Assembly (NCBI GenBank): GCA_019116965.1
Contig: DXAT01000012.1
Span: forward strand, 1-36,864
Source: Candidatus Coprenecus pullistercoris
Lineage (GTDB): Bacteria > Bacteroidota > Bacteroidia > Bacteroidales > UBA932
DNA: 36,864 bases
Direction: 5' to 3'
The position numbers and the translations under genes are program-made. A model generated the notes under the pieces. That model worked only from the letters and a program-made list of their open reading frames with translations, had not been told where the DNA came from and made no database searches. Shown here in pieces: positions 24,723 to 33,779 of the stretch. Each line of letters begins with the position of its first letter. Positions within the stretch are counted from its first letter, which is position 1.

Positions 24723-26274
24723 TGTTATCGGAAGCCGAATCATCCTGCTGTGCGGCGGGCTTCTTCTCCGGTCTCATCTGAGGGAAGAACAGCACATCCT
24801 GAATAGAGGATGAATCGGTCATGAACATGGTCAGACGGTCGATACCCATACCGAGACCGGATGTCGGAGGCATACCGTACTCGAGAGCGCGGACAAAGTC
24901 CATATCGATGAACATAGCCTCGTCGTCACCCTTATCCTTGAGCTTGAGCTGCTCCTTGAAGCGGTAAAGCTGGTCTATCGGGTCATTGAGCTCGCTGTAT
25001 GCGTTGGCCAGTTCCTTGCCGTTTACGAAGAGTTCGAAACGCTCTGTCAGAGCCGGGTCACTGCGGTGACGCTTGGTCAGAGGCGAGGTCTCCCAGGGAT
25101 AATCGGTAATGAAAGTAGGCTGGATCAGATGCTTCTCGCAATACTCGCCGAAGATGGCGTCGATGAGCTTGCCCACACCCATGGTCTTGTCCACCTCCAC
25201 ATGCAGGTCGTCGCACACCTTGCGCAACTGCTCCTCATCCATGCCGCGCACATCCACTCCGGCATATTCCTTGATGGCATCGAGCATGGGCAGGCGGCGG
25301 TAGGGCTTCTTGAACTCTATCTCATTGCCCCACACATTGAATCTTGTCCTGCCGTTGACGGCCAAAGCCACCTTCTCGAGAAGGTTCTCCACGAACTCCA
25401 TCATCCAGATATAATCCTTGTAGGCCACATATATCTCCATGCAGGTGAACTCCGGGTTGTGGGACTTGTCCATACCCTCGTTGCGGAAGTCCTTGGCAAA
25501 CTCATATACACCGGCGAAACCGCCGACTATCAGCCTCTTGAGATACAACTCGTTGGCGATACGCAGATACAGGGGTATATCCAAAGCGTTGTGATGCGTG
25601 ATGAAAGGACGGGCATTGGCGCCCCCGGGTATGGGCTGGAGTATGGGGGTCTCCACCTCCATGTAACCGAACGAGTTGAAATACTCTCTCATGGTCTGCA
25701 TGATGCGGGTCCTCTTGACGAACACTTCCTTGACCTTGGGATTGACGACAAGGTCCACATATCTCATACGGTAACGCTGTTCAGGATCCGAGAATGCGTC
25801 ATAGACCTCACCCTCCTTCTCCTTCACTATAGGCAGCACCCTGAGCGACTTGGAGAGCACGGTCAGACTCTTGGCGTGAATCGAGAGCTGACCGGTCTGG
25901 GTAATGAAGGCATAGCCCTTGATGCCGATGAAGTCACCTATATCCAGCAGTTTCTTGAACACGGTATTGTACATCGTCTTGTCCTCGCCGGGACATATCT
26001 CGTCGCGCTTGACATAGACCTGAATCCTGCCCTCCGAGTCCTGCAGCTCGATAAAAGAGGCTGCCCCCATGATACGGCGGCTCATCATCCTGCCGGCTAT
26101 CGAAATCTCCGCGAACGGACATTTCTCCGGGTCGTATCTGTCCTTTATCTCCGTTGTTGTGACATTGACTTCATAAAGTGCTGCGGGATACGGCTCTATG
26201 CCCAGTTCTCTCAGCTTGACGACCGCGTCGCGCCGGTTCTGCTCCTGCTCGTTCAGCTCTATATTATTTTCCAT
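24712..26274 (-). CDS. lysS: Lysyl-tRNA synthetase, class II
   Basis: The frame is open to 26433, but the ATG at 26272-26274 is chosen because [16 protein letters not shown] begins the family sequence and a TAAATTTG promoter element lies just upstream. The 520-residue enzyme has an N-terminal OB-fold anticodon domain (about 55-140, [15 protein letters not shown]), class II motif 2 FRNEG (263-267) and motif 3 GLGMGIDR (473-480). It ends in a Lys/Gln/Asp-rich tail. It charges tRNA-Lys. It is the first gene of lysS-trmH-aroE and is divergent from recJ. Confidence 0.96.
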   Translation of the reverse strand: MENNIELNEQEQNRRDAVVKLRELGIEPYPAALYEVNVTTTEIKDRYDPEKCPFAEISIAGRMMSRRIMGAASFIELQDSEGRIQVYVKRDEICPGEDKTMYNTVFKKLLDIGDFIGIKGYAFITQTGQLSIHAKSLTVLSKSLRVLPIVKEKEGEVYDAFSDPEQRYRMRYVDLVVNPKVKEVFVKRTRIMQTMREYFNSFGYMEVETPILQPIPGGANARPFITHHNALDIPLYLRIANELYLKRLIVGGFAGVYEFAKDFRNEGMDKSHNPEFTCMEIYVAYKDYIWMMEFVENLLEKVALAVNGRTRFNVWGNEIEFKKPYRRLPMLDAIKEYAGVDVRGMDEEQLRKVCDDLHVEVDKTMGVGKLIDAIFGEYCEKHLIQPTFITDYPWETSPLTKRHRSDPALTERFELFVNGKELANAYSELNDPIDQLYRFKEQLKLKDKGDDEAMFIDMDFVRALEYGMPPTSGLGMGIDRLTMFMTDSSSIQDVLFFPQMRPEKKPAAQQDDSASDNNEK

Positions 26275-26300
26275 TTTAAAAACATTAAACTTTGAAATGG

Positions 26301-26308
26301 CAAATTTA
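26301..26308 (-). promoter_or_regulatory. Putative -7 element for lysS
   Basis: TAAATTTG on the minus strand matches TAnnTTTG and lies 26 nt upstream of the chosen lysS ATG, supporting that start. Confidence 0.5.
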
Positions 26309-26333
26309 ACTTTTTTTCTAATAATAATTGTTA

Positions 26334-26341
26334 TAATTTTG
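26334..26341 (+). promoter_or_regulatory. Putative -7 element almost abutting the recJ start codon
   Basis: TAATTTTG matches TAnnTTTG, and its last base is only 5 nt before the recJ ATG at 26347. If used, the transcript would start at or within a few bases of the start codon. Confidence 0.45.
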
Positions 26342-26346
26342 CGGTT

Positions 26347-28077
26347 ATGGCAATTGAGAAAAAATGGATAGTAAAAGAGCAGGGCAATCCCGCTGCGGTC
26401 AGGGCTCTTTCCGCAGAGCTGGGAATTGATCAAGTCCTTGCCAACTTACTTGTCCAGCGCAATATAACCACAGCGGAAAGAGCCCGGGAGTTCTTCAAGC
26501 CCGACCTTTCCAAGCTCCATGACCCGTTTCTGATGAAGGACATGGACAAAGCGGTCGAAAGACTCGAACGCGCCATAACCGAAGAAGAGAAAGTCCTGAT
26601 CTACGGAGACTACGATGTTGACGGCACTACGGCCGTCGCCTTGATGTACACTTTCATCCGCAATTTCAATCCCAATGTCGAATACTATATCCCGGACCGC
26701 TACGACGAAGGTTACGGGATATCTTATAAAGGCATAGAATGGGGCCAGGAGAACGGATACACACTAATCATCGCTCTTGACTGCGGTATCAAGGCCGTGG
26801 AGAAAGTAGCCTATGCCAAAAGTCTCGGCATAGACATGATCATCTGCGACCACCATCTCCCTGACGAGGAGCTGCCCCCGGCAGTAGCCATTCTGGACCC
26901 CAAAAGGCACGACTGCTCGTACCCCTTCGATGACCTCTCCGGCTGCGGAGTGGGATTCAAGCTGATACAGGCATACGCCATGCGCAAGTCCCTGCCCTTC
27001 GCCTGGGTGGAGTCCTTCCTCGACTTAGTGGCTGTCAGCATTGCGGCGGACTTAGTCTCCATGACCGGAGAGAACCGCATCCTGGCCTACTACGGACTCG
27101 AGCGCCTCAACAAGTCCCCGCGCAAGGGACTCCAGTCCATCATAAAGCTCTCGGGACTCGAGAACCACAAGATAACGGTGGACGATATCGTCTTCAAAAT
27201 CGGTCCCCGCATCAACGCCGCCGGCAGGATGGAGTCCGGACGCACAGCCGTACACCTGCTGGTCTCCCGCAACGATGAGGAAGCACAGAACATCGGCAAG
27301 ATCATCGACCTGCACAACAAGGAGCGCAAGAGCGTGGACAAGCAGATCACCAAGGCGGCCATAGAGTCAGTCATGCACGACAAGCTGTTCAGGGGACGCA
27401 AGTCCACAGTAGTGTTTGACCCCAAATGGAACAAAGGCGTCGTGGCCATAGTGGCCTCAAGACTGGTAGAAGCATTCTACCGGCCTACCATAGTGCTGAC
27501 CGAATCCAACGGGCTCATCACCGGCTCGGCCAGAAGCATCGCAGGATTCGACCTGTACGAGGCCATCAAGGAATGCTCCGAGTATCTGGAGAATTACGGA
27601 GGACACATGTACGCCGCCGGACTTACACTCAAAAAGGAGAACTTGAAACCGTTCGAGGAAAAATTCGAGAAAGTAGTCTGCGACAAGATTACCGAGGACA
27701 TACTCACTCCCGTAGTGCAGATAGACACTTTCCTCGACTTCAAGCAGATAACCCCGAGATTTTTCGGCATACTCAAGCAGTTCCAGCCTTTCGGGCCGGG
27801 CAACCAGTCACCGGTATTCATCACCGAGAATGTCTATGACAACGGCAACGGCCGCCTCGTGGGCTCCGGCAACGGACACATGAAGCTCGAGCTCATACAG
27901 GAAGACGAGCCCTACCGCTACATCTCTGCTATAGCTTTCAACAGAGCCGAGTATTTCGAGCATCTGCACGCCGGCAACCCGGTGGACATCTGCTATTCGA
28001 TAGCCGAAAACTATTACCGCGGCATCGCCAACATCCAGCTGCGTGTAAAGGATATCCGTAAAAAAGAACTGTTCTGA
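26347..28077 (+). CDS. recJ: Single-stranded-DNA-specific exonuclease RecJ
   Basis: The 576-residue protein has the DHH phosphoesterase motifs YGDYDVDG (86-93), DCG (145-147) and DHH (168-170). It also has the DHHA1 motif [15 protein letters not shown] with [10 protein letters not shown] (417-426) and a C-terminal OB-type region. RecJ degrades single-stranded DNA 5' to 3' in recombination and mismatch or base-excision repair. The start is supported by alignment of the N-terminal [17 protein letters not shown] region. ltaE follows 3 nt after the stop. Confidence 0.96.
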   Translation: MAIEKKWIVKEQGNPAAVRALSAELGIDQVLANLLVQRNITTAERAREFFKPDLSKLHDPFLMKDMDKAVERLERAITEEEKVLIYGDYDVDGTTAVALMYTFIRNFNPNVEYYIPDRYDEGYGISYKGIEWGQENGYTLIIALDCGIKAVEKVAYAKSLGIDMIICDHHLPDEELPPAVAILDPKRHDCSYPFDDLSGCGVGFKLIQAYAMRKSLPFAWVESFLDLVAVSIAADLVSMTGENRILAYYGLERLNKSPRKGLQSIIKLSGLENHKITVDDIVFKIGPRINAAGRMESGRTAVHLLVSRNDEEAQNIGKIIDLHNKERKSVDKQITKAAIESVMHDKLFRGRKSTVVFDPKWNKGVVAIVASRLVEAFYRPTIVLTESNGLITGSARSIAGFDLYEAIKECSEYLENYGGHMYAAGLTLKKENLKPFEEKFEKVVCDKITEDILTPVVQIDTFLDFKQITPRFFGILKQFQPFGPGNQSPVFITENVYDNGNGRLVGSGNGHMKLELIQEDEPYRYISAIAFNRAEYFEHLHAGNPVDICYSIAENYYRGIANIQLRVKDIRKKELF

Positions 28078-28080
28078 CAC

Positions 28081-29106
28081 ATGCTCGGTTTTGAATGCGA
28101 CTATATGAGAGGGGCCTGTCCGGCAGTGCTTCAGAAGCTCGTGGACACCAATATGGACCAGACCCCAGGCTACGGGGCCGATCCGTACTGCGAGTCAGCG
28201 GCGGACAGGATCAGACAGGCCTGCGGGGCTCCCGACGCATTGGTATATTTTCTCACAGGAGGCACACAGGTCAACGCCACAGTCATGTATGCGGTCCTGA
28301 GACATTGCCAGGGCGTGATATCGCCCGTCACCGGACACATCAACCATCACGAGTCCGGAGCTGTCGAGGCCACAGGGCACAAGGTCATAGCCCTTCCGGG
28401 ACATGACGGAAAGCTCGGAACCCAGGATGTCAGGAAATACATTGCCGCCTATTGGGCCGACGAGAATTACGCACACATCGTGGAACCGGGCATGGTCTAC
28501 ATCACCCACCCCACTGAGCTCGGCACCCTGTACACCCTCGACGAGCTCAAGGAACTGTCCGCGGTATGCCGGGAATACCGTATCCCGCTATACCTTGACG
28601 GAGCCAGGCTGGCATACGCCATAGCCTCGGACAAGACAGACATCACGCTCAAGGATATAGCGTCGCTGTGCGACATCTTCTATATAGGAGGGACCAAGTG
28701 CGGCGCACTGTTCGGCGAGGCCCTCGTCATACCCTCGCCGGAACTCACAGGCAACATCTTCTCCGTCATCAAGCAGCGCGGAGCCATGCTGGCCAAAGGC
28801 AGGCTGCTCGGAGCTCAGTTCGACACCCTGTTCACGGACGGGCTTTATGAGAGAAACGGGCGCAACGCCATCAGGACAGCCGGAATGCTGGCCGAAGGAC
28901 TTATCGCCAAAGGCTATGCCTTCTCCGTTTCCCCTCAGACCAACCAGCTGTTCGTCATCATGGACAACACCCGCATAGATGCCCTGCGCAAGAGCGTATC
29001 CTTTTCCGTATGGGAGCACCTGGATGAAAAACGAAGCGTCATACGGCTCGTAACCGACTGGGCTACGGCCGAGACAGACATCGAAGCTCTGCTTGATCTG
29101 TTCTAA
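28081..29106 (+). CDS. ltaE: Threonine aldolase (PLP-dependent, beta-eliminating lyase family)
   Basis: The 341-residue enzyme begins with the family pattern FECDYMRGACPAVLQ and has the QTPGYGADP segment, the HINHHESGAVE stretch, DGARLAYA (173-180), and the PLP lysine in YIGGTKCGALFGEA (Lys206). It would cleave L-threonine or L-allo-threonine to glycine and acetaldehyde. The stereospecificity is not readable from sequence. It is likely co-transcribed with recJ. Its TAA stop overlaps the TAG stop of the convergent transporter gene. Confidence 0.9.
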   Translation: MLGFECDYMRGACPAVLQKLVDTNMDQTPGYGADPYCESAADRIRQACGAPDALVYFLTGGTQVNATVMYAVLRHCQGVISPVTGHINHHESGAVEATGHKVIALPGHDGKLGTQDVRKYIAAYWADENYAHIVEPGMVYITHPTELGTLYTLDELKELSAVCREYRIPLYLDGARLAYAIASDKTDITLKDIASLCDIFYIGGTKCGALFGEALVIPSPELTGNIFSVIKQRGAMLAKGRLLGAQFDTLFTDGLYERNGRNAIRTAGMLAEGLIAKGYAFSVSPQTNQLFVIMDNTRIDALRKSVSFSVWEHLDEKRSVIRLVTDWATAETDIEALLDLF

Positions 29107-30485
29107 GCACGGCCTCCTGCCTTCCCGTCAAGATCCAGTTCAGGATGACGGTCGGACGAGCGGCTCAGCAACACGGCCACAATCACGGCACAGACAGCCA
29201 GTCCGATGAAGAAATACTCCGCCACCACCGGGCTTGAAGCCCTGTCCATGATATGGCCTACCACTATGGGCACCGTAAACAGGCCTATATTCTGAACCCA
29301 ATAGACCAGCGAGAAGGCAGTACCCAGTTTATTCTCCGCGATAATCTTCGGTATCGAGGGCCACATGGCCGCAGGCACCAGCGAATATCCCAAGCCGAGG
29401 ACACCGATGGCAATAAAGCCGAAAGCCGGAACTCCGGGAGCGAAAGCCACGGTAAGATGCGAGAAAAGTATCATGGCGGAGCCTATTATCATTATCTTGG
29501 TTCCCCTGCCTACTCTGTCCACGACAGCTCCGAACAAAGGTGCGAAGACGAGAGTGAAGAACGGTATCATGGCCACCATCACCGAAGCGACATCGCTGTC
29601 GATACCGAAACGGGGCATCAGTATGGCCGTGGCGAATTTGCGGAAAGACACCACACAGCAATAGAAGAATACGCACAGCAGGGACACCAGCAGAAAATGC
29701 CGGTTGGTGATGACCTTTATCACATCCCTGAAACGGAAACGGTCCTCTGGGGCCGTACGCATCCCTGCCTCCGCGGCGGACAGTCCCCTGCATCGGTCGA
29801 AACGCAGGTCCATGGCCACAAACAAAGCCCAGAGAACCAAAGCCATGAGCAGCAGTCCCAGACCGACAGCAGCCGGCCTCGATGTCTCGGCAAACGGTAT
29901 ATAGCCCTCAGTATTGACAATCCGCGGCACTACTATCAGAGCCACAGCAGTGCCCAGACGCGCCAAGGCGAGCTGCAGTCCCATCGCCAAGGCTATCTCC
30001 CTGCCCTTGAACCATTTGGCAATGGCCCTATTGACCGTCACTCCGGCTATCTCGCTGCCCAGGCCGAACATCGCGCACCCGGCGTAGGCCAGCGACAGCG
30101 ACGGCTTGGCGAATACCCCGGAGAGCCATCCGCACAAACGGCTGTCTGCGAAACTCTCGGATATCGCGTATGCTATCAGAGCCGCACCGCCGACCATGAG
30201 AGCGACAAACACCGAGCCTGTCAGCCGCACGCCCCAACGGTCCAGCAGCATACCGCATATGATAAGGCCTCCGAAGATGCACAGCAGGGAATAGGCACTT
30301 CTGTAATACCCGTAGTCCTCCATGGACCAGCCGAGGGCCACCATCGACGGATCCTCGAACTCCTGGCTGATGGTCGAGAATATATCGTCGAAAAAGTACG
30401 ATGCGAACATCGGCAGGGCCAGACACAAAAGGGCCACCCATCGGATGGCCCCAGTATCTTTAAGCGTCTTCAGCAGTCTGCTCAT
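29103..30485 (-). CDS. MFS transporter, second of a tandem pair
   Basis: The 460-residue protein has about 12 hydrophobic segments and a central cytosolic loop after helix 6. The first loop shows the MFS-type LLDRWGVRLTGS motif, and the segment AKWFKGREIALAMG with LQLALARLG resembles MFSD1-like transporters. The upstream gene encodes a clear paralogue with the same motifs, so the two probably arose by tandem duplication. It starts 9 nt after that gene, so the two are co-transcribed. Substrate is unknown; dipeptides or organic anions would be guesses from distant relatives. Confidence 0.85.
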   Translation of the reverse strand: MSRLLKTLKDTGAIRWVALLCLALPMFASYFFDDIFSTISQEFEDPSMVALGWSMEDYGYYRSAYSLLCIFGGLIICGMLLDRWGVRLTGSVFVALMVGGAALIAYAISESFADSRLCGWLSGVFAKPSLSLAYAGCAMFGLGSEIAGVTVNRAIAKWFKGREIALAMGLQLALARLGTAVALIVVPRIVNTEGYIPFAETSRPAAVGLGLLLMALVLWALFVAMDLRFDRCRGLSAAEAGMRTAPEDRFRFRDVIKVITNRHFLLVSLLCVFFYCCVVSFRKFATAILMPRFGIDSDVASVMVAMIPFFTLVFAPLFGAVVDRVGRGTKIMIIGSAMILFSHLTVAFAPGVPAFGFIAIGVLGLGYSLVPAAMWPSIPKIIAENKLGTAFSLVYWVQNIGLFTVPIVVGHIMDRASSPVVAEYFFIGLAVCAVIVAVLLSRSSDRHPELDLDGKAGGRA

Positions 30486-30494
30486 ATCCGCAGC

Positions 30495-31871
30495 TTATTC
30501 TTCTTTCTTCACAACATTCGGAAGCTCCAGACCGTACTTCTTCCGACGGTCCTCGGCCTTGAGCAGGAAACTCAGGATAAATGCCAGGATACCGAATGAG
30601 GAGAATATAATCATAGGAGCGAGATATCCGCCTGTAGACTGGAGCACCTTGCCTATCAGCAGGGGAACCAGGCACAGACCGATATTCTGTACCCAGAAGA
30701 TAAGGCAGTAGGCACTGCCGAGAACCTTCTCGTCGATAATCTTCGGGACGCTGGGCCACAAAGCCGCGGGAACGAGGGAGAAACTTACTCCGAGTATGGC
30801 TATCAGCGCCACTGCCAGCCATTTGTAAGGGAATATCGGCAGCAGGAATGCGAATGACAGATGGCAGGCAATCATGATGATCGCCCCGAGCATGAGCATT
30901 GTCGCGCCTTTTCCTACACGATCCAGGAAAATACCGAGCACAGGTGTGAGTATCATCGCCAGGATAGGGAAGAAACTGAACAGCTGGGCAGCCGTACCGT
31001 TATCAACACCGAGGGTAATCTCCAAATAATTGGGAGCATACCTCTGGAAGGGGAAAATAGCCGAATAATAAAGTACGCAAAGCAGGGCCACCAGCCAGAA
31101 CATCTTGCTTGAGAATATCTTTTTCAGATCCTTGATATGGAACTCGTCCTCGGGAGACTTCTCCTCTGTCGCCATACCGGCAGCCACAAGCTGCTTGTCG
31201 AACTTCGAATCCATCACCGAGAATATGATATAGTTTATAAGGCCTATGAGAAGAAGGGCCGTACAGAATCCGACAGGAGCCACAACCGACTGATCGAAGC
31301 GCTCGGAGATTATAGGAGCGAGCCACATGACGGCGAACACTCCGAGACGGGCTATAGCCATCTCAAGACCCATGGCGAGAGCCATCTCCTTACCTTTGAA
31401 CCATTTTGCTATAGACTTTGACACCGTGGTTCCGGCCATCTCGCAGCCGCAGCCGAATATCATGAATCCAAGCGAAGCCATCTTCGCGCTTCCCGGCATT
31501 GCAGTCCACCAGGAATTGAGCCACTCATTGAAGCCTGTCGTCTGGAACCAGTCACTTATGCCGATGAACTTTATGCCCGCTCCGAGCACCATCAACGACG
31601 CCGACAGCGTACCGGTAAAACGGATTCCCATCTTGTCCAGGATGATACCGGCCAATATCAGGAAACCACACACATTGAGTATATACTCCGATGCCGCGTA
31701 TGTTCCGAATGTACCGCTGTCCCAGCCTCTGGCAGATTCCACCAGAGACTTCAGAGGCGACATCACATCCACGAACATATATGCGAAAAACATCATCAGC
31801 GCGATGAGAATCAGCGCGGCCCAACGCGCCACCACACTGTCGTTGAGCATCTTTGCTACTTTTTCTTGCAT
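30495..31871 (-). CDS. MFS transporter, first of a tandem pair
   Basis: The 458-residue protein has about 12 transmembrane helices, the ILDKMGIRFTG loop motif, and AKWFKGKEMALAMG with LEMAIARLG, closely matching its downstream paralogue. In the second half ILTPVLGIFLDRVGKGATM repeats the MFS loop signature. The C-terminus is a Lys/Glu-rich tail. A consensus promoter lies 31 nt upstream. Substrate unknown. Confidence 0.86.
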   Translation of the reverse strand: MQEKVAKMLNDSVVARWAALILIALMMFFAYMFVDVMSPLKSLVESARGWDSGTFGTYAASEYILNVCGFLILAGIILDKMGIRFTGTLSASLMVLGAGIKFIGISDWFQTTGFNEWLNSWWTAMPGSAKMASLGFMIFGCGCEMAGTTVSKSIAKWFKGKEMALAMGLEMAIARLGVFAVMWLAPIISERFDQSVVAPVGFCTALLLIGLINYIIFSVMDSKFDKQLVAAGMATEEKSPEDEFHIKDLKKIFSSKMFWLVALLCVLYYSAIFPFQRYAPNYLEITLGVDNGTAAQLFSFFPILAMILTPVLGIFLDRVGKGATMLMLGAIIMIACHLSFAFLLPIFPYKWLAVALIAILGVSFSLVPAALWPSVPKIIDEKVLGSAYCLIFWVQNIGLCLVPLLIGKVLQSTGGYLAPMIIFSSFGILAFILSFLLKAEDRRKKYGLELPNVVKKEE

Positions 31872-31902
31872 TTGATTTGAGGTATTAGGATTAATTAGGT
31901 CT

Positions 31903-31934
31903 CAAAAGTACCGTTTTTTAGCTGAAATGGCAAA
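31903..31934 (-). promoter_or_regulatory. Consensus promoter for the MFS transporter pair
   Basis: On the minus strand TTTG (31931-31934), a 20-bp spacer and TACTTTTG (31903-31910) match the Bacteroidetes consensus exactly. It has the same -33, spacer length and -7 as the rpmE promoter. Confidence 0.75.
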
Positions 31935-31943
31935 AAATAATGC

Positions 31944-31951
31944 TATCTTAG
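31944..31951 (+). promoter_or_regulatory. Putative -7 element for ssb-purA-dxs
   Basis: TATCTTAG differs from TAnnTTTG at one position and lies 27 nt before the ssb ATG. No clear -33. Confidence 0.35.
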
Positions 31952-31978
31952 CAGTCCGAATTTTAAATCAATCCTACT

Positions 31979-32473
31979 ATGTCATTGAATAAAGTCCTTT
32001 TGATAGGCAACGCGGGGAAAGACCCCGAAGTCAGGCATCTGGAAAGCGGTGTGGTGACGGCGACATTCTCTCTGGCCACCACGGAGCGCTACAGAGACCG
32101 CATCTCCGGGGAGAACAGAGAGCAGACCGAATGGCACAACATCGTATGCTGGAGAAACTTGGCAGATATTGCGGACAAATATGTCAGGAAAGGCACACAG
32201 CTTTTCATCGAAGGCCGCATACGCTCCCGCTCCTACAACGACAGGGACGGCAACACCAGATATGTAACTGAGATCGTAGCGGACAACATGCAGCTTCTCG
32301 GACGCAAGGCCGACAACCCGGCTGCCCAGGGACAGGGCGGCGGATGGCAGGGCCAGAGCGCGCGTCCCTCACAGGCACCCGTCTACCAGTCCCAGCCGCA
32401 GGCAACACAGCCGCAGCAGTCTCCGGCCGCAGATCTGTCCGGAGATGAGATTGGCGACGACCTGCCGTTTTAA
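31979..32473 (+). CDS. ssb: Single-stranded DNA-binding protein
   Basis: The 164-residue protein has the OB fold (MSLNKVLLIGNAGKDPEVR, then TEWHNIVCW and YVRKGTQLFIEGRIRSRSY), a Gln/Pro/Ala-rich linker (about 113-150), and the conserved acidic tip DDLPF that recruits partner proteins. SSB coats single-stranded DNA in replication and repair; RecJ, encoded nearby, is a known SSB partner in other bacteria. purA follows 11 nt later. Confidence 0.95.
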   Translation: MSLNKVLLIGNAGKDPEVRHLESGVVTATFSLATTERYRDRISGENREQTEWHNIVCWRNLADIADKYVRKGTQLFIEGRIRSRSYNDRDGNTRYVTEIVADNMQLLGRKADNPAAQGQGGGWQGQSARPSQAPVYQSQPQATQPQQSPAADLSGDEIGDDLPF

Positions 32474-32484
32474 CATTTTACCTG

Positions 32485-33774
32485 ATGACAGACATGAACA
32501 AAGATAAAGCAAAAGTAGATGTAGTCCTCGGACTCCAGTGGGGAGACGAGGGGAAAGGCAAGATCGTGGATGTCCTTGCCGACAGATATAACACCATTGC
32601 CCGTTTTCAGGGCGGACCCAACGCCGGTCACTCCATACACTGGGCAGGCCGCAGTTTCGTCCTGCACTCGGTTCCTTCCGGCATCTTCCGCGACGGTACG
32701 GAGAACCTCATAGGAGGAGGCGTGGTACTTGACCCGATTATCTTCCGGAAAGAATGCTCCGAGATTGAGAAGCTCGGCGTTCCTGTCCGGGAGCGGATCC
32801 GGATATCCATGAAAACCCACCTCATCACCCCCACCCACCGGATTATAGACGCGGCCTCGGAAGCCGCCAAGGGCAAGTCCAAGATAGGCTCTACACTCAA
32901 GGGCATCGGGCCCGCCTACATGGACAAGACCGGACGCAACGGACTCAGGGTCGGGGACATCCTCGCACCCGACTTCCAGGCCCGCTACGAGGCACTGAAG
33001 AACAAGCACATAGCCTTCTTAAAACAATTCGACTACACATACGACCCGGACACGGATGCCAAGGAATGGATGGAAGCCGTCGACTACCTGCGCACATTCG
33101 ACCTCGTTGACGGAGAGTACTTCATCAACAGGAAGCTCGCAGAGGGCGAGAGCGTACTTGCGGAGGGAGCCCAGGGATCAATGCTTGACATAGACTTCGG
33201 ATCCTACCCCTTTGTGACATCGTCCACCACCACATGCTCCGGAGCATGCCTCGGACTCGGAGTCGCTCCCGGCACCATAGGCAATGTCTACGGCATCTTC
33301 AAGGCATACTGCACCCGCGTCGGCAGCGGTCCGTTCCCCACGGAGCTTTTCGACGCGACCGGAGAGGAACTACGCGTCCACGGTCACGAGTTCGGAGCTA
33401 CGACCGGACGCCCCCGTCGCACCGGCTGGCTTGACATGGTAGCCCTCAAATACGCCGTCATGCTCAACGGAGTCACCGAACTGATCATGATGAAGGCTGA
33501 TGTCATGAATACTTTCGACACTATCAAAGTGGCCGTCGGATACATAGTGGACGGCAAACGCCACGACAGCGTTCCCTACGACACCTACGCGGAGATTACT
33601 CCTGTATATAAAGAATTCAAGGGCTGGAACTGCGACCTGACCGGAGCCAGGAGCGAGAAAGACCTTCCCGCAGCGTTCAAGGATTACATTTCATTCATCG
33701 AACAGGAGACCGGCGTTCCTATTACCGTCATCTCTCTCGGTCCCGACCGTGCGGAGACTATCTTCAGGAAATAG
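32485..33774 (+). CDS. purA: Adenylosuccinate synthetase
   Basis: The 429-residue enzyme shows the P-loop-like QWGDEGKGK (18-26), GGPNAGH (43-49), the GSTLKGIGPAYMDK segment, the TTTCSGACLGLGVAPG stretch, and the C-terminal GRPRRTGWLD motif. It joins IMP and aspartate using GTP in AMP synthesis. An in-frame ATG three codons later (32494) is an equally possible start. The gene ends with TAG, showing that TAG is a stop codon in this genome. Confidence 0.96.
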   Translation: MTDMNKDKAKVDVVLGLQWGDEGKGKIVDVLADRYNTIARFQGGPNAGHSIHWAGRSFVLHSVPSGIFRDGTENLIGGGVVLDPIIFRKECSEIEKLGVPVRERIRISMKTHLITPTHRIIDAASEAAKGKSKIGSTLKGIGPAYMDKTGRNGLRVGDILAPDFQARYEALKNKHIAFLKQFDYTYDPDTDAKEWMEAVDYLRTFDLVDGEYFINRKLAEGESVLAEGAQGSMLDIDFGSYPFVTSSTTTCSGACLGLGVAPGTIGNVYGIFKAYCTRVGSGPFPTELFDATGEELRVHGHEFGATTGRPRRTGWLDMVALKYAVMLNGVTELIMMKADVMNTFDTIKVAVGYIVDGKRHDSVPYDTYAEITPVYKEFKGWNCDLTGARSEKDLPAAFKDYISFIEQETGVPITVISLGPDRAETIFRK

Positions 33775-33779
33775 CCGGC

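Noticed and set aside
25066-26295. A 409-codon open frame antisense to lysS
   Set aside because: It mirrors the conserved synthetase gene and has no family signature.
26275-26433. Longer LysS start at 26433
   Set aside because: The extra 53 residues are AT-rich-derived, unlike the family, overlap the recJ start region and the lysS promoter element.
29253-30599. A 448-codon open frame antisense to the MFS gene
   Set aside because: Low-complexity His/Gln/Arg-rich translation opposite a conserved transporter; a shadow.
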